A stretch of 5,610 nt of DNA from Methanosarcina sp. Lineage in GTDB: Archaea; Halobacteriota; Methanosarcinia; Methanosarcinales; Methanosarcinaceae. The notes under the pieces are model-generated. The model searched no databases, was not told the origin of the DNA, and saw only the letters and a program-made list of their open reading frames with translations. Shown here piece after piece: positions 1-5,524 of the stretch (the first letter of the stretch is position 1; each line of letters opens with the position of its first letter). The stretch is from contig JADGNM010000190.1 of the NCBI GenBank assembly GCA_017883485.1, positions 1 to 5,610 of the forward strand, read 5' to 3'. The position numbers and the translations under genes are program-made.

Positions 1-18
1 TTGTATCATAATATACAA
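1..18. repeat. Inverted repeat TTGTAT-N6-ATACAA, operator-like
   Basis: Perfect 6-bp arms (1-6 and 13-18) are separated by CATAAT. The arm plus two bases (TTGTATCA) recurs in direct orientation at 44-51, 43 bp away or about four helical turns, and the core TTGTAT recurs at 272-277 beside a second TATA-like box. A dimeric transcription factor site is a reasonable guess, but the regulator is unknown and the window edge truncates the context. Confidence 0.3.
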
Positions 19-33
19 GTTGAACATGAAGTG

Positions 34-44
34 AAAATATATAT
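34..44 (+). promoter_or_regulatory. Putative archaeal TATA box upstream of the candidate small ORF
   Basis: AAAATATATAT is a near-ideal archaeal TATA element, preceded by the purine-rich stretch GAAGTGA that could act as a BRE. A start site about 25 bases downstream (near 60-70) would give a leader of roughly 55 bases to the small ORF at 123. A TTGTATCA motif starts at base 44, directly against the box, where a repressor could block transcription factor or polymerase access. This is sequence inspection only; the region is AT-rich, so chance TATA-like strings are common. Confidence 0.4.
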
Positions 45-104
45 TGTATCAAAAAAATAAATTATGTTCTATTTTTGCATGGGGGTCGAAATGTAAAATG
101 AAAA

Positions 105-111
105 AGGTGAT
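105..111 (+). promoter_or_regulatory. Strong Shine-Dalgarno match AGGTGAT before the 123 ATG
   Basis: The seven bases match the AGGAGGTGAT consensus exactly at its 3' part. The site lies 11 bases from the ATG at 123 and overlaps the ATG at 110, which favours 123 as the start it serves. It is the main evidence that anything is translated in this leader. Confidence 0.4.
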
Positions 112-145
112 GAACAAACATAATGAACAAACGTAATGAAAAAAG
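110..145 (+). repeat. Short direct repeat, period 13 bp, about 2.8 copies
   Basis: ATGAACAAAC occurs exactly at 110-119 and 123-132, and a degenerate third copy ATGAAAAAAG begins at 136. The period of 13 is not a multiple of three, so each copy places an ATG in a different frame. The first copy opens an 8-codon ORF (110-136) and the second opens the 47-residue ORF. The repeat may come from replication slippage. Confidence 0.6.
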
Positions 146-266
146 TATAACATTGAAGAACACTGAAAACTCCTTTTTCAGTCAAGCAAAATCAGGGTGT
201 AAGGCGAAGGAGCGGTATCCTCCATGGAAAATTCTGGAGTTTCCATTGTTTCGGAAGCAAAAGTAG
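123..266 (+). CDS. Candidate small basic protein, 47 aa, unrecognised
   Basis: An ATG at 123 opens 47 codons ending in TAG at 264-266. The product starts MNKRNEKS and is Lys/Arg-rich, with one Cys near residue 26 and a central YPPW motif. I recognise no family, and there is no signal peptide or membrane segment. Its support is the upstream AGGTGAT at 105-111, an exact match to the part of the Shine-Dalgarno consensus complementary to the archaeal 16S 3' end, 11 bases before the ATG, together with a good TATA box at 34-44. Against it are its short length and the chance of open frames in AT-rich DNA. It could instead be a leader peptide or noncoding leader of the downstream stress-protein gene. 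Confidence 0.3.
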   Translation: MNKRNEKSITLKNTENSFFSQAKSGCKAKERYPPWKILEFPLFRKQK

Positions 267-274
267 TTTTGTTG

Positions 275-280
275 TATAAA
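275..280 (+). promoter_or_regulatory. TATA-like box upstream of the universal stress protein gene
   Basis: TATAAA within TTGTATAAAATG lies 44 bases before the ATG at 324. A start site near 302-308 would give a short leader to 324 or a leader of about 80 bases to the Shine-Dalgarno site at 372-376. A weaker alternative box, AAATATTATA at 351-360, is closer to the likely functional start. I cannot tell from sequence which one is used. Confidence 0.35.
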
Positions 281-323
281 ATGATTATCGGGTAGACTAA
301 GCTTTTTCACTTTCCGAGCCCCG

Positions 324-866
324 ATGCTGTTATATCCCTTGAAGGTTACAAAATATTATAGAATTCTGCGTGGAGGACTGGGTGACATTTACTTCAAGAA
401 TATAATGATTGCAACCGACGGATCAGATTGCTCAAAGCTGGCTGCAAACAGGGGAATAGAGCTTGCCCGATTGAGTGGCGGGACAGTTTATGCAGTCCAT
501 GTAGTGCCAACAGCTTACTTATTTCCTATGGATGGGGATTACTTTTCTTCGATGGGTGTTAACCCCTATTGGGAGCCGATGTATGAGATGATGTATGAGG
601 CATTAAAAAAACAAGGACACCAGATGGTAAATTATGTAAAAGGCTTAGGAGAAGCGAAAGGGGTTAAAGTAGAACTTGTCCTGCTTGAAGGGCATCCTGC
701 AGATGAGTTGATCCGATATGCCGAAGAGGAAGGAATGGATATTGTTGTCATGGGCACTCTCGGAAAGACAGGACTCGATAGGTTGCTTTTAGGTAGCGTT
801 TCAGAAAATCTGGTCAGGCATTCAAAGGTACCTGTTATGGTTGTAGGTGGAAAGTGTAAGTCCTGA
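324..866 (+). CDS. Universal stress protein, UspA-like, ATP-binding type
   Basis: This is a cytoplasmic single-domain Usp, up to 180 residues. The first strand and loop (YFKNIMIATDGSD, about residues 23-35) carry the conserved nucleotide-binding Asp. Near the C-terminus, G144-x2-G147-x9-G157-S158 fits the G-2x-G-9x-G(S/T) signature of ATP-binding Usps such as the MJ0577 type, followed by the last strand VPVMVV. A Met/aromatic-rich segment (about residues 66-92) lies between strand 2 and the next helix. Such proteins bind ATP and are linked to stress responses, but the specific role here is unknown. The ATG at 324 is the first in-frame ATG but has no Shine-Dalgarno site, and its first 21 residues resemble no Usp. 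GGAGG at 372-376 sits 10 bases before an in-frame ATT at 387, which would give the typical start (M)YFKNIMIATDGS. The ATG at 405 would cut into strand 1. The gene is convergent with the hdrA operon and not part of it. Confidence 0.93.
   Translation: MLLYPLKVTKYYRILRGGLGDIYFKNIMIATDGSDCSKLAANRGIELARLSGGTVYAVHVVPTAYLFPMDGDYFSSMGVNPYWEPMYEMMYEALKKQGHQMVNYVKGLGEAKGVKVELVLLEGHPADELIRYAEEEGMDIVVMGTLGKTGLDRLLLGSVSENLVRHSKVPVMVVGGKCKS
372..376 (+). promoter_or_regulatory. Internal Shine-Dalgarno GGAGG deciding the Usp start
   Basis: GGAGG lies inside the longest reading frame of the stress-protein gene, 10 bases before the in-frame ATT at 387 and 28 before the ATG at 405. No comparable site precedes the ATG at 324. 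Because family alignment also places the N-terminus near residue 22, this is probably the real ribosome binding site. That implies either a non-AUG (ATT) start or an unusual spacing to 405. Confidence 0.45.
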
Positions 867-871
867 GAAGG

Positions 872-880
872 TGAAAAAGT
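872..880 (-). terminator. T-tract terminating the hdrA-polyferredoxin transcript
   Basis: On the minus strand this reads ACTTTTTCA, with T5 at 878-874, about 65 bases past the polyferredoxin stop and just before the 3' end of the opposing gene. It is the most T-rich tract on this strand in the convergent gap. It is short, so confidence is modest. Confidence 0.35.
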
Positions 881-899
881 GTAAGATTCTCCCCCAATG

Positions 900-912
900 G
901 TAATTTTTCTCT
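900..912 (+). terminator. T-rich termination tract for the stress-protein gene
   Basis: GTAATTTTTCTCT (T5 at 904-908), about 38 bases after the stop codon, resembles the U-rich tracts at which archaeal polymerase terminates without a hairpin. The short convergent gap to the polyferredoxin gene makes a terminator here expected. No strong stem is seen. Confidence 0.4.
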
Positions 913-943
913 CAGCTATCTTTAACTGATCTTTACCTGCGCC

Positions 944-2479
944 TCAGTTTTGCGGTATTCCTTTTTCACATTCAGCTTCCGTACTTAAGGCTTTTACTTT
1001 CGCATCTTTTTGCTTCAGGTCTTCCAATCTCTTTTTTACTGCTGCAGCTGCATTTTTCGGGGTGTCGGTCTCCCAGAGTTTCCTGACCTTCGCACTCTTA
1101 AGGGCTGGCATTAAGGCATCTATTTTTGCCTGCACTGCTGCAAGCATTTCTTCGTTAACGCTTGGAGGCTCTATTCCCATGAACTTCTGGGTTTTAAATC
1201 CCTCGGTTTCCCGGAATACTGCTCTATCAACTCCTTTTCTTACTCCTGTTTTCAGGGAAGCGATTGCATCTCTCCACTGGGCAGCCCAGGGGGTATCCGG
1301 AATATCCGTGTGGTGGACATCGGTCCTCTCAAGTTTTATAGCATCGAGGTGGCAGGCTTTTACACAGGCTCCGCAGTAAGTGCAGTAATCCTCAACAAAG
1401 GCAATCTTGCGCGGGTCCTCAGGGTCTGTCGGCACGTACCAGAGTTTGGAGGGGCAGACATTGAAACATCCGCGGCATCCCTGGGGGTCACATTCTTTCA
1501 GGTTAACGTCTATAAGGCTGAGATCCCCTTCCATGGGCTTTTGCAGCTCTACGGCATCATAAGGGCAGACAGCCTTGCAGCGGGCACATTCCGTACACTT
1601 CAAATCGTCTATCTTGACTTTTCCTTCAACCTTCGGGGCTTCGCAGCCGGGAGGACGTTCACCTTTAACTTTTATTGCTTCCTCCGGGCAGAGGTCCTTG
1701 CATAGTGTACAATAATCACATTTATCCGTGTCCACAAGGAGCTGCTCAAACGGCACAAGGTTGTCAGGTGTCGGTTCACGCTCAAGCAGGACAAAGGCAT
1801 CACAGAAACGGGCACAGATTCCGCAGAAGTTGCATTTCTCAGTGTCAATTTCTATTTCTCCTTCTGCCCCTTCTTTGAAAGGAGTGATCTCCTCTTTTTT
1901 CGGGAAGGTGAACTCTACTTCTATTGCGTCCTGGGGGCATGCCCCTTTACAGAGATCACATGGGAGGCATTTTTCGTTTATTTTTACGTATGTGTCATAC
2001 TTGGGGTACTGCTTCTCATCCGGGACTTTCCCCACAGCCTCAAATTTGATGGCGTGCACGGGACAAAGGTTTGCGCACATCCTGCAAAAGGTGCACTTCT
2101 CAAGGTCCATCATTACCGCAGGAGCGTCAAGCCCGGTTGCAATCTCGTGCACAGGGCCGAGTTCGAGGGCTTTTGTTGGGCAGATTTCTACGCAAATTCC
2201 GCAGCCATTGCAGCGTTTGTAGTCGTAATCCAGGGTCTGGATCGACTTTTCTGTTGCCTGGGAATAGAGAAAGTGATCGCCCTGCACGTCCATGCTGTTG
2301 GTAACCGTGATCTTTTCCTGGTTTTCACCCTCACTATTTTCGAGTGCTGAGGGTTCGGATTCCTCTGATTCAAGTTTCTTTACTTCCGATTCTTCGGTTT
2401 CGGTTTCTCCGGCTTCGCAGCACTCGTTACAGCACTCATTACAAACGGAGGCTTCCTTTTTGGGAGATTCCTCGCTCAC
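944..2479 (-). CDS. HdrA-associated polyferredoxin with eight [4Fe-4S] motifs
   Basis: A 511-residue cytoplasmic iron-sulfur protein. Eight motifs of the ferredoxin type start at Cys90, 129, 171, 216, 254, 295, 330 and 366, spaced 35-45 residues apart, so up to eight [4Fe-4S] clusters could form an electron chain. Six are standard C-x2-C-x2-C-x3-C. The one at 330 is C-x4-C-x2-C-x3-C-P, and those at 216 and 366 lack the final Pro. Residues 1-62 are acidic and probably disordered, with an unusual CNECCNECC at 13-21. Residues 385-511 have no cluster motif and look helical and charged. The start is GTG at 2479, overlapping the hdrA TGA as GTGA, with AAGGTG (2490-2485) five bases upstream, so translation is probably coupled to hdrA. 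The likely role is moving electrons to or from HdrA. Polyferredoxins of hydrogenase (MvhB) and formylmethanofuran dehydrogenase (FwdF) systems are relatives by motif, but the adjacent hdrA argues for an Hdr partner. No signal peptide or membrane segment is seen. Confidence 0.93.
   Translation of the reverse strand: MSEESPKKEASVCNECCNECCEAGETETEESEVKKLESEESEPSALENSEGENQEKITVTNSMDVQGDHFLYSQATEKSIQTLDYDYKRCNGCGICVEICPTKALELGPVHEIATGLDAPAVMMDLEKCTFCRMCANLCPVHAIKFEAVGKVPDEKQYPKYDTYVKINEKCLPCDLCKGACPQDAIEVEFTFPKKEEITPFKEGAEGEIEIDTEKCNFCGICARFCDAFVLLEREPTPDNLVPFEQLLVDTDKCDYCTLCKDLCPEEAIKVKGERPPGCEAPKVEGKVKIDDLKCTECARCKAVCPYDAVELQKPMEGDLSLIDVNLKECDPQGCRGCFNVCPSKLWYVPTDPEDPRKIAFVEDYCTYCGACVKACHLDAIKLERTDVHHTDIPDTPWAAQWRDAIASLKTGVRKGVDRAVFRETEGFKTQKFMGIEPPSVNEEMLAAVQAKIDALMPALKSAKVRKLWETDTPKNAAAAVKKRLEDLKQKDAKVKALSTEAECEKGIPQN
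2417..2443 (-). repeat. Tandem 12-bp duplication encoding the Cys-rich N-terminus
   Basis: On the coding strand TGTAATGAGTGC (2443-2432) is followed directly by TGTAACGAGTGC (2431-2420), identical at 11 of 12 positions, then TGC (2419-2417). It encodes C-N-E-C, C-N-E-C, C at residues 13-21 of the polyferredoxin. The single difference is a synonymous Asn codon change (AAT/AAC), consistent with a duplication kept at the protein level. Confidence 0.75.
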
Positions 2480-4872
2480 TGTGACACCTTCTCAAGTTCA
2501 GCTCCAGGCTTATCATCTCTGGTTTCATCAGGCTTGAGTTCGGTTCCGATAGGTCCTATTTCTTCAAGTTCCTTTACAAAATCGGTTATCGCGTTTGAGA
2601 AACGCTCTCCTTCGGCTGCTGAGATCCAGAGGGTCCTGATTCTTCTTGGGTCGAACCCTATTTCCTTCAGGACCTCTTTTAAGACTTCCATCCGCTGTTT
2701 TGCATCGATATTCCCATATATGTAATGGCATTCGTCCAGCCTGCAGCCTGCAACAAGTACTCCGTCGGCTCCGCCTTTGAAAGCTTCAAGCACAAATTCC
2801 GGATTTACCCTGGCAGCACACATTGTACGGATTATTCTGATATTTGTAGGGTAATGAATTCTGGACATCCCGGTCAGGTCTGCGCAGGCGTAACTGCACC
2901 AGTTGCAGAGGAAAGCCACAATAAGAGGACTCTGGGACTTATTCGCAGTTGCAGCTCGGACCTGGGCAAGGATCTGTTCGTTTTCGAAGTTCCGCATCTG
3001 GATTGCTTCTACAGGGCATGCAGCACTGCAGTCTCCACAGCCGTGGCATGAGACTTCATCTACCACAGCTTTTTTGTCCTTAATGCTAATTTTCCCGAAC
3101 TTGCAGACTTCCACACAGGTCTTGCACCCTATGCATTTCTCAGAATCAATATGAGCTCCCATTGGGTCTGCTTCGAGTTCGCCTTTGCCCAGCAGCTGCA
3201 TAACTTTGGATGCACATGCGCTGCCCTGGGCAATCGAAACCTGTATTTCCTTTGGCCCTGATGCACAGCCTGCCAGGAAAACTCCACTTACAGGCGCATC
3301 AACAGGTCGCATTTTCGGGTGCGCACTTGCAAAGAACCGATCCGGCCGCCTTGAGAGATTCAGCATCCTTCCTACGTTTTCTGCGGCTTTGCTTGGCTCG
3401 CTGCCCGTTGAAAGCACTACAATGTCAAAAGCTTCTTCCCCAGGAAGGGATTCCAGGGTATTCTCGTAACGGACTACTGGCCTGCCGTCTTCTCCTGCGT
3501 AAATTTCAGCGACCTTCCCGCGGATGAAATCCACACCCATAGCCTGAGTCCTTATGTAGTATTCCTCATACATCTCCCCTGCAGCCCGGATATCTATGTA
3601 AAAGATAGTAATCTCAGTGTCAGGATAGCGTTCCTTTACCATCTGAGCATTCTTGAGCGCGGCCATGCAGCAGAACCTTGAACAGTACTCGTTTCCGACG
3701 GTCTTGTCCCTGGACCCGACGCACTGGATGAATGCTACGCTTTTTGGAGGATTGCCAGTGGATGGTACAATCACCCTTCCGCCTGTAGGCCCTGCAGAAT
3801 TCAGCATGCGTTCAAGCTGCATATTCGTGATAACATCCGGATATTTCCCGAATCCGTATTCCTTTTTTCTGGTTGCGTCAAAGAGCTGGTATCCGGTTGA
3901 AACAATTACTGCTCCTACTTCAAACTCAATTTCCTCGGCTTTCTGCTCGTAATCGACAGCATCTGCCGGACAGGCCTGCGCACATAGTCCGCAGCCTACG
4001 CAGTGGTCAGGGTCAATAAGTACTATCTGAGGGACGGACTGGGGAATTGGCATATATATGGCCTTGGTCTTTCCGATCCCATAGTTCATAGGATTTTCAA
4101 TTTCCACAGGGCAGACATCTGCACAGAGCTCCACACATCCTTTGCATTTATTTTCGCGCACGAACCTGGGTTTTCGTTTGACTTTTACGTGGAATTTCCC
4201 GACAGACCCGGAGATATCAGTAACTTCGGAATACGTATAAAGTGTGATGTTAGGATGGTTCTGAACTTCCGTCATTTTGGGAGCAAGCACGCAGATAGAA
4301 CAGTCATTGGTTGGAAAAACCTCGTTCATCAGGGCCATTTTGCCTCCGATTGTCGATTCTTTTTCCACCATGATTACAGGAAATCCCGCATCCGCAAGGT
4401 TCAGGGCTGCCTCGATTCCGGCAACTCCTCCACCTATGATAAGAGCACTCCTGCTGGCTTTCGAGCTTGTTGCACTCAGTTCCTTCAGGAACCTGGCCTT
4501 TGCAACTCCCATCTTTATAAGGTCAAAAGCCTTTTGAGTCGCCATCTGCGGGTCGTCTGCATGCACCCAGGAGCACTGTTCCCTTATGTTTACCATTTCC
4601 ATAAGATAGGGGTTCAGACCAGCTTTTTCCATTACATGCCTGAAGGTCTTTTCGTGCAGCCTGGGGGAGCAGGCAGCTATCACTACCCTATCGATTTTGT
4701 TTTCTTTAATATCATTAATGATGCCTTCCTGTCCGGAGTCAGAACATAAAAACTGTATTTCCCGGGCAAGCACCACATCTTCCAGTTTAGCTGTCATTTC
4801 CTGCAGGGCATAAACGTCTATTACTCCCGCAACGTTCAATCCGCAGTGGCAAATATAGACTCCGATTCTCAT
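2476..4872 (-). CDS. hdrA: Heterodisulfide reductase subunit A with fused MvhD-like domain
   Basis: A 798-residue cytoplasmic flavoprotein. An N-terminal domain has conserved Cys8, Cys10, Cys43 and Cys68 (CSPRLHE). The FAD domain starts with GGGVAG at 147-152. PTNDCSICV at 187-195 holds a C-x2-C whose second Cys is, as I recall, selenocysteine in some methanogens. An inserted ferredoxin domain has clusters at Cys243-254 and Cys291-301. CVGSRD with Cys384, 397, 401 and 402 forms the non-standard HdrA cluster. A C-terminal ferredoxin follows at Cys580-590 and 609-619. Residues 648-775 match MvhD: FLCNWCSYAC (Cys656, 659, 663), Cys685, and GCRLDECHY (Cys710, 715). Free-standing HdrA is about 650 residues, so this is an HdrA-MvhD fusion. 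In the HdrABC complex HdrA bifurcates electrons between heterodisulfide (at HdrB) and ferredoxin; the donor here could be F420H2 or ferredoxin rather than H2. GGAG lies 8 bases before the ATG. First gene of the operon; hdrB and hdrC are absent. Position next to a polyferredoxin fits the Methanosarcina hdrA1 copy, by recollection. Confidence 0.96.
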   Translation of the reverse strand: MRIGVYICHCGLNVAGVIDVYALQEMTAKLEDVVLAREIQFLCSDSGQEGIINDIKENKIDRVVIAACSPRLHEKTFRHVMEKAGLNPYLMEMVNIREQCSWVHADDPQMATQKAFDLIKMGVAKARFLKELSATSSKASRSALIIGGGVAGIEAALNLADAGFPVIMVEKESTIGGKMALMNEVFPTNDCSICVLAPKMTEVQNHPNITLYTYSEVTDISGSVGKFHVKVKRKPRFVRENKCKGCVELCADVCPVEIENPMNYGIGKTKAIYMPIPQSVPQIVLIDPDHCVGCGLCAQACPADAVDYEQKAEEIEFEVGAVIVSTGYQLFDATRKKEYGFGKYPDVITNMQLERMLNSAGPTGGRVIVPSTGNPPKSVAFIQCVGSRDKTVGNEYCSRFCCMAALKNAQMVKERYPDTEITIFYIDIRAAGEMYEEYYIRTQAMGVDFIRGKVAEIYAGEDGRPVVRYENTLESLPGEEAFDIVVLSTGSEPSKAAENVGRMLNLSRRPDRFFASAHPKMRPVDAPVSGVFLAGCASGPKEIQVSIAQGSACASKVMQLLGKGELEADPMGAHIDSEKCIGCKTCVEVCKFGKISIKDKKAVVDEVSCHGCGDCSAACPVEAIQMRNFENEQILAQVRAATANKSQSPLIVAFLCNWCSYACADLTGMSRIHYPTNIRIIRTMCAARVNPEFVLEAFKGGADGVLVAGCRLDECHYIYGNIDAKQRMEVLKEVLKEIGFDPRRIRTLWISAAEGERFSNAITDFVKELEEIGPIGTELKPDETRDDKPGAELEKVSQ

Positions 4873-4880
4873 TTTAGTGG

Positions 4881-4884
4881 CTCC
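4881..4884 (-). promoter_or_regulatory. Shine-Dalgarno site of hdrA
   Basis: GGAG on the minus strand lies 8 bases upstream of the ATG at 4872. This, with the family-typical MRIGVYICHCG N-terminus, fixes the start. Confidence 0.6.
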
Positions 4885-4941
4885 ATGTACCCATTTATAA
4901 TATCAATAACCATGCTCTGATGTGATTAAGATGTCTTTTAC

Positions 4942-4950
4942 TATATAAAT
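4942..4950 (-). promoter_or_regulatory. Candidate TATA box of the hdrA operon
   Basis: On the minus strand ATTTATATA ends at 4942. A start site about 25 bases downstream, near 4920, would leave a leader of about 48 bases with the Shine-Dalgarno site. A second candidate, ATATTATAAA at 4903-4894, would place the start on top of the ATG and leave the Shine-Dalgarno site unused, so it is less likely. Another TATA-like string (ATTTATATGA on the plus strand, 5088-5097) lies further upstream. The choice is inference from spacing. Confidence 0.4.
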
Positions 4951-4968
4951 TGCAGATCATAAATTGCA
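4945..4968. repeat. Direct repeat ATAAATTGCA x2 at the hdrA promoter
   Basis: The 10-bp word occurs exactly at 4945-4954 and 4959-4968, with a 14-bp period. The first copy overlaps the candidate hdrA TATA box and the second lies just upstream of it on the minus strand. It could be a paired activator or repressor site, or a duplication in AT-rich DNA. No regulator is identified. Confidence 0.35.
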
Positions 4969-5144
4969 AACTACAAATTATTATTATAATATTGTTATTC
5001 AGAAAGCGTATTTCCGAAACAGTTTTCCTGTACAGAAAGTGAAGTTCGGCAAATATTGCTAAGCTCAGACGTTTTTCAACCTGGAGATTTATATGATCGC
5101 AATTTGACATAAGCGTAAGTATCGTAATTTGTAAATATCTCATG

Positions 5145-5213
5145 TTTTTAATATCTTGTATTTTTAATGCCTCGATGCTATTAATGCCTAATAAATCAAT
5201 GCCTAATGAATCC
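5145..5213. repeat. Degenerate tandem repeat, period 16-17 bp, four units
   Basis: TTTTTAAT occurs at 5145-5152 and 5161-5168. AATGCCT occurs at 5166-5172, 5183-5189 and 5199-5205. The last two units, TAATGCCTAATAAATC (5182-5197) and CAATGCCTAATGAATC (5198-5213), match at 14 of 16 positions. The repeat is adjacent rather than spaced, so it is not CRISPR-like. Function is unknown; it may be slippage-derived or a cluster of binding sites. Confidence 0.55.
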
Positions 5214-5238
5214 TGACACTTTATATCTTCTTAAAAAT

Positions 5239-5254
5239 ATTGTGTCGATACAAT
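5239..5254. promoter_or_regulatory. 16-bp near-palindrome ATTGTGTCGATACAAT, operator-like
   Basis: The sequence is symmetric at 14 of 16 positions around a central TCGA, with one mismatched pair. It directly follows the TATA-like AAAAATAT at 5233-5240. Its right arm GATACAAT is the reverse complement of ATTGTATC found at 43-50, linking it to the TTGTAT motifs at the left of the window. A dimeric regulator site is inferred, with the protein unknown. Confidence 0.35.
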
Positions 5255-5483
5255 GTGTTTTCCTATAATAAAATTATATCTCAATTAATGGGAGCTGTTA
5301 AATTTAGGTTTAATCCGTTATCTGGACTTACTGATTTTATACTTTCATCTGTCCATATACTCTTCTCCTGAACTGAATAAAAACACACACATTTTAATGA
5401 CAAGAGATAAAAGATGCAATGGATAGGGATGAAAGACGCTTTCGTATAATTTCACTGCCGTTAATTCATTTTTACACTGAAGA

Positions 5484-5492
5484 TTTATAAAA
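5484..5492 (+). promoter_or_regulatory. TATA box upstream of the GC-rich hairpin
   Basis: TTTATAAAA preceded by the purine-rich GAAGA is a good archaeal TATA/BRE combination. The expected start site is around 5512-5518, some ten bases before the hairpin at 5525. No ORF follows within the window, so the transcript would begin with the structured element. Confidence 0.4.
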
Positions 5493-5524
5493 TGAAGTTT
5501 GGGGATTACTTACTAAATCAAATT

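Noticed and set aside
851..885. Direct repeat AAAGTGTAAG at the end of the stress-protein gene
   Set aside because: Two 10-bp copies (851-860 and 876-885) are exact, but one lies in coding sequence and the other in the convergent gap, with no further structure. It is noted only as a minor duplication.
1062..2350. Several overlapping plus-strand open frames of 67-164 codons
   Set aside because: All are antisense to the polyferredoxin, whose regular Cys motifs and GC-biased codon positions create open opposite frames. None has a family match or its own promoter.
4003..4749. A 248-codon plus-strand open frame
   Set aside because: It lies wholly antisense to hdrA, whose translation is unmistakable. 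The antisense product has no recognisable domain and its composition is that of a shadow frame.
2476..4872. Selenocysteine or frameshift in HdrA
   Set aside because: The frame is open throughout, with Cys codons at all expected cluster positions and at the C-x2-C of residues 191-194, so no recoding is needed.
4895..5143. An 82-codon minus-strand open frame just upstream of hdrA
   Set aside because: It would cover the hdrA promoter, has an Ile/Leu/Asn-rich composition expected of AT-rich noncoding DNA, no Shine-Dalgarno site, and no recognisable motif.
5145..5213. CRISPR array
   Set aside because: Repeats are adjacent, degenerate and 16-17 bp long with no spacers, and no cas gene is present.
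5288..5371. A 27-codon plus-strand open frame after the 5239-5254 palindrome
   Set aside because: It has no ribosome binding site and is too short to distinguish from chance.
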